The position numbers were made by a program, and so were the translations under genes. A DNA stretch of 64,000 nucleotides from JACMNW01 sp031406155 (GTDB lineage: Bacteria > Pseudomonadota > Alphaproteobacteria > Rhodobacterales > Rhodobacteraceae), in the NCBI GenBank assembly GCA_031406155.1, contig JANOGW010000077.1:1-64000 (forward strand). Direction: 5' to 3'. Under the pieces are notes generated by a model, which saw nothing but the letters and a program-made list of their open reading frames with translations, searched no databases and was not told where the DNA came from. Of the stretch, positions 59,567 to 64,000 are shown in pieces. The stretch's first letter is position 1; each line of letters begins with the position of its first letter.

Positions 59567-59597
59567 TTCCTTTCAAGACAGGCAGTAGGGCGATGGA

Positions 59598-60380
59598 TCA
59601 AAGTACATCGGGAAGGCTGTGATTGCTGCGCAGGATACCGGGGCCATACTCAAGGGCTGTCAGCAGCACGAAGGCGATGATGCCGAAAACGGCTGCGGTG
59701 TAGAAGCTGCCGCCATACCGGCCCGTCGCATCGAACAGCGCGCCGCCCGCATAGCCCCCGACCCCCAACCCGGCCCAGGCGAGGAACAGGACGCTGGCAA
59801 TGGCAGCACCATAACGGCCCACGGGGGCCTCATCCCGGATCTGCAGCAGCATGCAGGTCATGTTGCCCGAGAGCGCAAATCCGAAGACCGCCGACAGCGC
59901 CATGAGCGACTGGGTTTCGGTAAGCGAGGGGAACAGGATCAAGCAGGCGGCCTGACAAAAGGCCGCGACCCGGTAGGTGCGCAGGTTGCCGACCTGATCA
60001 GCGTTCAGACCAAAGGCGATCCGTCCCACACCGCCGCAGATCATCGCGATCAGCAGGCTGGTGGCACCGATGTGTGGGCAAACTGCAGATCATCGACACG
60101 AACCCCGCCAAGTGGACAAGCGGCATCCCCATGCAGGCGCAGCAGAAGAAAACGGCGGTCCCCAGGGTGATGATGCGCGGCGTGAACAGGCTGGCCTTTG
60201 AAGTATTCAGTGGCACACCTGCGCGCTCTGACTGCCGGTACCGCACGGTCAGGAACACGACGCCCTGTTTCGCCACCAGCAAGACCGCCAACGCCAGATC
60301 GGCATCGCGCCAGCCGACAGCATCGATCAGCGCGTTGGCAAGATACGGCAGGCGGTCGCGCTTGGGCGGACGATCATTGC
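59598..60380 (-). pseudogene. MFS transporter remnant, frameshifted and N-terminally truncated
   Basis: Two overlapping frames encode consecutive pieces of one major-facilitator protein. From ~60380 to ~60075: LPYLANALIDAVGWRDADLA, LLVAKQGVVFLTVRYR, ITLGTAVFFCCACMGMPLVH. After a shift near 60070-60077: IGATSLLIAMICGGVGRIAF, FGFALSGNMTCMLLQIRDEA to the C-terminus. The first half of a normal ~400-residue transporter is missing, the frame having been lost near 60380. The fragment can no longer make a working carrier. It lies just upstream of the cysteine-synthase-like gene in the same direction. Confidence 0.75.
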
Positions 60381-60388
60381 GCCGGGTC

Positions 60389-60628
60389 TCAGCACTTGGG
60401 GTTTTGCCGATCGCTGGTCAGAACCAAGTGCGCGATGTCGTCCCGGTCATTGCCCATATCCCTGAGCAGGTGATCCTCAGGTTGCCGCAGCACCGCAATA
60501 TCTTTCCGGCCTTGATGCCTCGCACCGATCCGCCCAATGATCCGCAGGTCGTTTGCAGTGTACCCGCCAAGCTTTTTGCTAATACCCGTCGTCACACCGG
60601 CGGCGGTGCGAACTGTCGTGTTCGTCAT
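60389..60628 (-). CDS. Small DUF1127-like protein
   Basis: About 79 residues from ATG 60628, with GAAGGAAA eight bases upstream. The C-terminal part, RQPEDHLLRDMGNDRDDIAHLV, is the DUF1127-type motif in which an acidic D-HLLRD-G pattern precedes DDI. Small alphaproteobacterial proteins with this motif have been linked to RNA turnover and metabolic or stress regulation, but this one is not assigned. The N-terminal half is unrelated to known domains. The 60629-60926 gap upstream is AT-richer than its surroundings and likely holds its promoter; no further feature was found there. Confidence 0.65.
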   Translation of the reverse strand: MTNTTVRTAAGVTTGISKKLGGYTANDLRIIGRIGARHQGRKDIAVLRQPEDHLLRDMGNDRDDIAHLVLTSDRQNPKC

Positions 60629-60926
60629 GGTGACGTTTCCTTCGCGCTGTCCTGAAACGGCCGGATACGGACCGGCCATCGGTTCGGCACGGCTAACACC
60701 CGACACGTTTCTAAAAAAGTACGTCTTGCCTTGGGTCTTTGGTTATTAACTCAGTTGCAGTACCAACGTGGCACCTTCAGTTTTTAGCAGAAAGTCAGGT
60801 AACCAAATACCTCCCCGACATACTTGTTCCGTCCGGGTTTCGCTGGTTGCAGTCAATCCGCCAGACTGTATCAATCGGATCTCTGTGCTCATCCCCAACG
60901 AATAGTTGGTGTAATAACGAGAAGGG

Positions 60927-61780
60927 ATGCTAGCGGACATTGAACTTTATTGAACATTTCTGGTGATTTCCGGTACCCGCAGCTTTACGGCTGCGGCAAG
61001 GCAGGTCGGCAGGACGCAATCCGCCGTCAGCCAGCAGATGAAACGGTTCGGGACTCTGCTCGGTCGGCCCCTCGTTGAGCGGGGCAGCCCGTCAGTCACC
61101 CTGAGCGAGTATGGCAAATCAATGCTTCGGCCGGCCCGCAGCGTCGTTGACACGCATTCCTAGGCAATGGAATCGTTTCATCGGACCACCTTTGAGGGCA
61201 TCATCGTCGTCGGTGTCGCCGATGCGTACGTCAACCGCATCCTGAAAGATCTCGCGCGGGAGTTTCATAGCCTTTATCCGCGCGGCACCATCAGCGTCGT
61301 GATCGACAACTGGCTTGGCCTGTCACGCCGCATCGCCGATGGGACATTGGATCTGGCCTTTTGTACCGAAGGCAACGGCCCGACGCGCGGCCAGATTGCC
61401 TTTCGTGAAAGGCTGCTCGTCGTTGGGCCGACATCGGTCAACCTCAGTCGATGAACCCGCTGCCGGTCGCAGTCTGGGATGAACGAAATCAGCATGAAGA
61501 TCCGCTGATCAAGGTGCTCGACCGCATGGGGCGCCGCCTTCGCCCGGTCTTCGTCTGCCGCTGTGTCCATGCCCAGCATGTCGCCGTTTCAGCCGGGCTT
61601 GCAGTTGCTGTGTTGGTTGAAGGCAGCATGGTCGAAGGCGAACGCGCCTATCTGGAAGAGGACGGCTTTCCCGTTCTCAAAGAGCTTAACATCCGTCTGG
61701 AACGCACGCATGCAAAGCGCTCACAAATTGTAGAACGGCTGGAGAGGCATTTCCTCGACTGTTGCTCGGCGCAACGTTGA
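60927..61780 (+). pseudogene. LysR-family regulator, broken by two stops and a frameshift
   Basis: A LysR protein can be read from ATG 60927: ADIELY, stop, TFLVISGTRSFTAAARQVGR, TQSAVSQQMKRFGTLLGRPL (the winged helix), then TAG at 61161-61163. The same frame continues into the effector domain (FEGIIVVGVADAYVNRILKD, RRIADGTLDLAFCTEG). Near 61445 the frame shifts and the C-terminal part follows (VSAGLAVAVLVEGSMVEGER). The gene is therefore dead. Its old target may have been the adjacent MFS/DUF1127 genes (inference). Confidence 0.8.
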
Positions 61781-62478
61781 TGACACGGCGGGAATTGATC
61801 AACCGCACCCCTTACGGCTGAACGTCAATCAATTGGCCCCGTCGCATGGATCCGTCCGCCCTTGGGGATCGCGAGGTGGGTTCCGAAGATCCAGCGATCC
61901 GGGGCGATGACCGAAGACCGGTGGCTCTGCCATGTCGTCATCAAACCGCGGCGTCGGGCGGGCCGTGATCGACAGTGATCAGCGGGATGTTTTCGTTTTG
62001 GCAGCGTGATAGCGAAGCAGCAAGTTGAAGTGCGGTTTTCCGCCACTTTGACGGGCCACGGGATTTACACTCTGCGGTAACGTGCCCCCGGTCCGACACG
62101 CCGCGCACTATGCCGTTGAGCAAAGCACTTTCGCGCCCGCGCTTCAGCCGTTGGCCCCCGCCAGCGAAGACCATGATGATGCCCAGCCATCCGGGCAAAT
62201 CAGGGAGAACTGTACAGCGGTTTTCCAGCCCCATCTGCGGAAACTCAAAAAAGTCAGAACGGTTCTGGCAACGCTTTCATCGCCGGAACCGATTGAGGGC
62301 AAGTCCGACAAAACGCAAAAAGCCAGCGACATGACAAAATGTCCGAGACGTCCTTAAGATCACCGAAGGGTTGCAGTTAAGGCACCTCCGTCAACGCACA
62401 AGCCAAGGCCAGCCAATGGCCGACAAAAGACTTGATCAGGCCGGGCGCACACACCTGGATGCAAGACGGGCATCCAAG
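61781..62478. other. Region without a supportable gene
   Basis: About 700 bases between the broken LysR gene and the next gene. Short minus-strand frames of 62-97 codons (61825-62332) overlap each other, match no family I recognise and have weak starts. No RNA gene, inverted-repeat terminator or IS end was found. It adjoins pseudogenes and is probably decayed sequence. Confidence 0.4.
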
Positions 62479-63069
62479 TCAACGCGCCTCCTGAACAAGG
62501 CGCGCACGAAAATCATCGGGCATCACCCAGTTGGGCTGGTTGCCGAGGATCATTTGCAGGAAGCCGGCAGAAAAGGCGGCATCCTCGCGGGAGTTTTCCC
62601 GAAACGACCACCAGTGTCGCAGATCATCGATTGCAGGATCAACTTCGGTCGCGGCGTGGAATTCCTGCGCCATGGCGGCGGCGTGTACCGACACGCAGAA
62701 CATCGTACAGCAATAGCCTTCGGGCCAGAAGGCAGCGGCGGACTCCGGCTTTGCGAGGATGGCGGGCCCGGCAGCGCGCACAGGCATGTCGGCCACCAGT
62801 TCGCGCAGCATCAGCGCCCCAGCGAACTCGAAAAATGCGCGGCGCTGGCTTTTGTCGGCAGGCTTCTGGCGTTCGATCGCTTCGAGCCAGCGCACAAAGA
62901 CAGAGGCAAGCTTCGGCTCGTCCACCTCAAAAGCGCAGCCCAGATCGCGACCGTAGGCTTCGGCGTGGCGCTGGAAGGCCTGCTTGAACCAGCGCAAGCG
63001 CCGCACCGCAATGCGCAGGGGTTCGTTGCTGGCGGGTATCGCTTCGGGGTGCAGGGGCACGTCAGACAT
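62479..63069 (-). CDS. Hypothetical protein, about 196 residues
   Basis: The start ATG 63069 overlaps the end of the upstream gene by eight bases, which suggests coupling. The sequence is mostly helical, with RIAVRRLRWFKQAFQRHAEA, KLASVFVRWLEAIERQKPAD and a Trp/Cys-rich middle (FWPEGYCCTMFCVSVHAAAM) followed by DDLRHWWSFRENSREDAAF. No signal peptide or clear membrane segment; family not recognised. It lies downstream of a PfkB-type kinase and another unknown gene on the same strand. Confidence 0.6.
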   Translation of the reverse strand: MSDVPLHPEAIPASNEPLRIAVRRLRWFKQAFQRHAEAYGRDLGCAFEVDEPKLASVFVRWLEAIERQKPADKSQRRAFFEFAGALMLRELVADMPVRAAGPAILAKPESAAAFWPEGYCCTMFCVSVHAAAMAQEFHAATEVDPAIDDLRHWWSFRENSREDAAFSAGFLQMILGNQPNWVMPDDFRARLVQEAR

Positions 63070-63748
63070 GGGCCGCATATCGCACATAAAGCGCCGCGAT
63101 GCGCGGGGCGTCCCGGTCGGCGCAGGCCCGGGCGACTTCGGGGGCGAGTGCCACAGCAAGATCAGCCGCGGCATGCAGGGCCGCTTCGTTTTCCTCGGTC
63201 GACCGGGTGGATTGCAGCCAAAGCAAGACCGCAAAGATCGCTACAGACTCCAGCGCCGAACCGGGCACCCGCGCCGCCTCGTCTGCAGTGGTTCCGCGCA
63301 CGACGCGGGCATCCAGCAAGTTGATCGTCAGCGACGCGGCATCAGGTTTGGTATCCATGTCCCAGGCTCGCCGTGCAGCGGCTTCGCTGACGAAGACCCC
63401 GGGCGCACCCAGTCTGCGCAGCACCGAGCGCAGCGCCACGTACACTGCCGCCCCAAACCGCGATCCGCTGTCATGCCCTGCCGTCAGATCGTTCAGCGTA
63501 ACCGAATTTTGCCCAGGTCGGCCCAGCATCGATTTCGCAAGCCCCGCTGCGAGTTCATCAACGTTGCGGACAATCCCGCCCACTTCGCGCAGTACTGCAC
63601 CAGCGAGGTCGGCTGCGGGTTTTGGCAGGCTCTCGATGGTGATCGTCTCGGCCAACGTCTCCCCCCCCCGGCGCAACAGGAACCGCAGGCCACGCAACGC
63701 TTCGCGCAGTGGCATCGGATCCGGGCGGAGGGGCGAATGGCTGGACAC
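63062..63748 (-). CDS. Hypothetical protein, about 228 residues
   Basis: GTG 63748 start with GAGG seven bases before. The protein is Ala/Arg/Leu-rich and probably all-helical: REALRGLRFLLRRGGETLAE, LAGAVLREVGGIVRNVDELA and a C-terminal segment with ALHAAADLAVALAPEVARA. No family recognised. It begins 32 bases after the kinase stop and overlaps the next unknown gene, so the three form one transcript. No membrane anchor is evident. Confidence 0.6.
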   Translation of the reverse strand: MSSHSPLRPDPMPLREALRGLRFLLRRGGETLAETITIESLPKPAADLAGAVLREVGGIVRNVDELAAGLAKSMLGRPGQNSVTLNDLTAGHDSGSRFGAAVYVALRSVLRRLGAPGVFVSEAAARRAWDMDTKPDAASLTINLLDARVVRGTTADEAARVPGSALESVAIFAVLLWLQSTRSTEENEAALHAAADLAVALAPEVARACADRDAPRIAALYVRYAAHV

Positions 63749-63780
63749 GGGCGACCTCAGGTTTACCCCCTTACACTAGC

Positions 63781-64000
63781 CTAAGCCTGCGCCGATACCA
63801 AGGCATGGTTCAGGACCCGCAGCGGCGTGGCCTGAATGAAGGCCAGTGTCGTGGCATAGTCCTTGACGCCTGCCTGACTGCCCAGTCCCATGGCATTCTG
63901 CGCCGAAGAGGCCTGCGCGACGCTTACCGCATCGGCCGCAGTCAGCCCTTTGATCAGCCCTGTGGCAAAGCCGCCGTTAAAGCAGTCGCCACAGCCGCAG
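63781..64000 (-). CDS. PfkB-family sugar kinase, C-terminal part (cut by window edge)
   Basis: The minus-strand frame entering at base 64000 reads CGDCFNGGFATGLIKGLTAA, then DAVSVAQASSAQNAMGLGSQ and ends LVSAQA at TAG 63783-63781. G-x-GD-FNGGF is the PfkB/ribokinase ATP-site motif with the catalytic Asp (usually GAGDSF or GAGDAF). Such kinases phosphorylate sugars or nucleosides. The N-terminal ~three quarters lies outside the window, so the substrate cannot be judged. Confidence 0.75.
   Translation of the reverse strand, partial: CGCGDCFNGGFATGLIKGLTAADAVSVAQASSAQNAMGLGSQAGVKDYATTLAFIQATPLRVLNHALVSAQA

Noticed and set aside
1..64000. tRNA, rRNA, CRISPR array or prophage
   Set aside because: No cloverleaf-like, ribosomal or regularly spaced repeat sequences and no phage structural genes were seen by eye; a covariance-model scan was not possible here.

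Overview
The window looks like a chromosomal stretch of a GC-rich alphaproteobacterium, most plausibly a Rhodobacterales (Roseobacter/Paracoccus-like) member. The evidence is the base composition, the dense ABC-transporter operons with ATGA/GTGA stop-start overlaps, class III cyclases with TolB/TPR tails, a DddQ-like cupin and a DUF1127-like small protein. Taxonomy is inferred from gene content only. No rRNA, tRNA or CRISPR was seen.

Layout. (1) 1-346: the end of an IS5-family element running off the left edge. (2) 366-4152: two tandem class III nucleotide cyclase/TolB/TPR paralogues, the second lacking a catalytic Arg. (3) 4299-4811: a MOSC-domain gene, probably frameshifted at its N-terminus. 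(4) 5044-18765: a very compact 12-gene plus-strand operon. It holds a class III aminotransferase, two FAD oxidoreductases, a GcvT/DmdA-type protein, two Rieske oxygenases, a four-gene polyamine/betaine-type ABC importer, a DMSP-lyase-superfamily cupin and a SAM methyltransferase. A TetR-type palindrome lies in front. It looks like an uptake and catabolic system for a methylated (onium or N-methyl) compound whose substrate I cannot name. (5) 18787-19752: a family 2 glycosyltransferase. (6) 19891-29846: an amino-sugar regulon. nagK, a GntR regulator, a SIS-type deaminase and nagA run left; murQ, a sugar ABC importer, a Gfo/Idh dehydrogenase and the ABC ATPase run right. Paired operator-like repeats lie between. 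(7) 29873-32290: a single-chain pyruvate dehydrogenase E1/transketolase-like protein.

(8) 32445-47429: a soluble diiron propane/acetone/phenol-type monooxygenase cluster (MimABCD-like). It includes a dedicated chaperonin, a DUF59 protein, an amidohydrolase and a zinc alcohol dehydrogenase in the order known from actinobacterial clusters. A BLUF photoreceptor gene and a DUF1097 membrane protein follow. On the other side lie four genes I cannot assign (coiled coil, WD40 propeller, a small helical protein, a 158-residue unknown). An AcoR-type AAA+ activator lacking the GAFTGA loop closes the cluster. Repeated GTTACAG sites sit in both candidate promoter regions, and GC-rich hairpins sit at several gene junctions.

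(9) 47487-57670: a minus-strand peptide/amide utilisation operon: GntR regulator, amidase, Dpp-type ABC importer and two M20 peptidases. (10) 58088-61780: a decaying zone with a cysteine-synthase/glutaredoxin fusion that has unusual features, a frameshifted MFS transporter, a DUF1127-like gene and a broken LysR gene. (11) 61781-62478: no supportable gene. (12) 62479-64000: two unknown proteins downstream of the C-terminus of a PfkB-type sugar kinase cut by the right edge.
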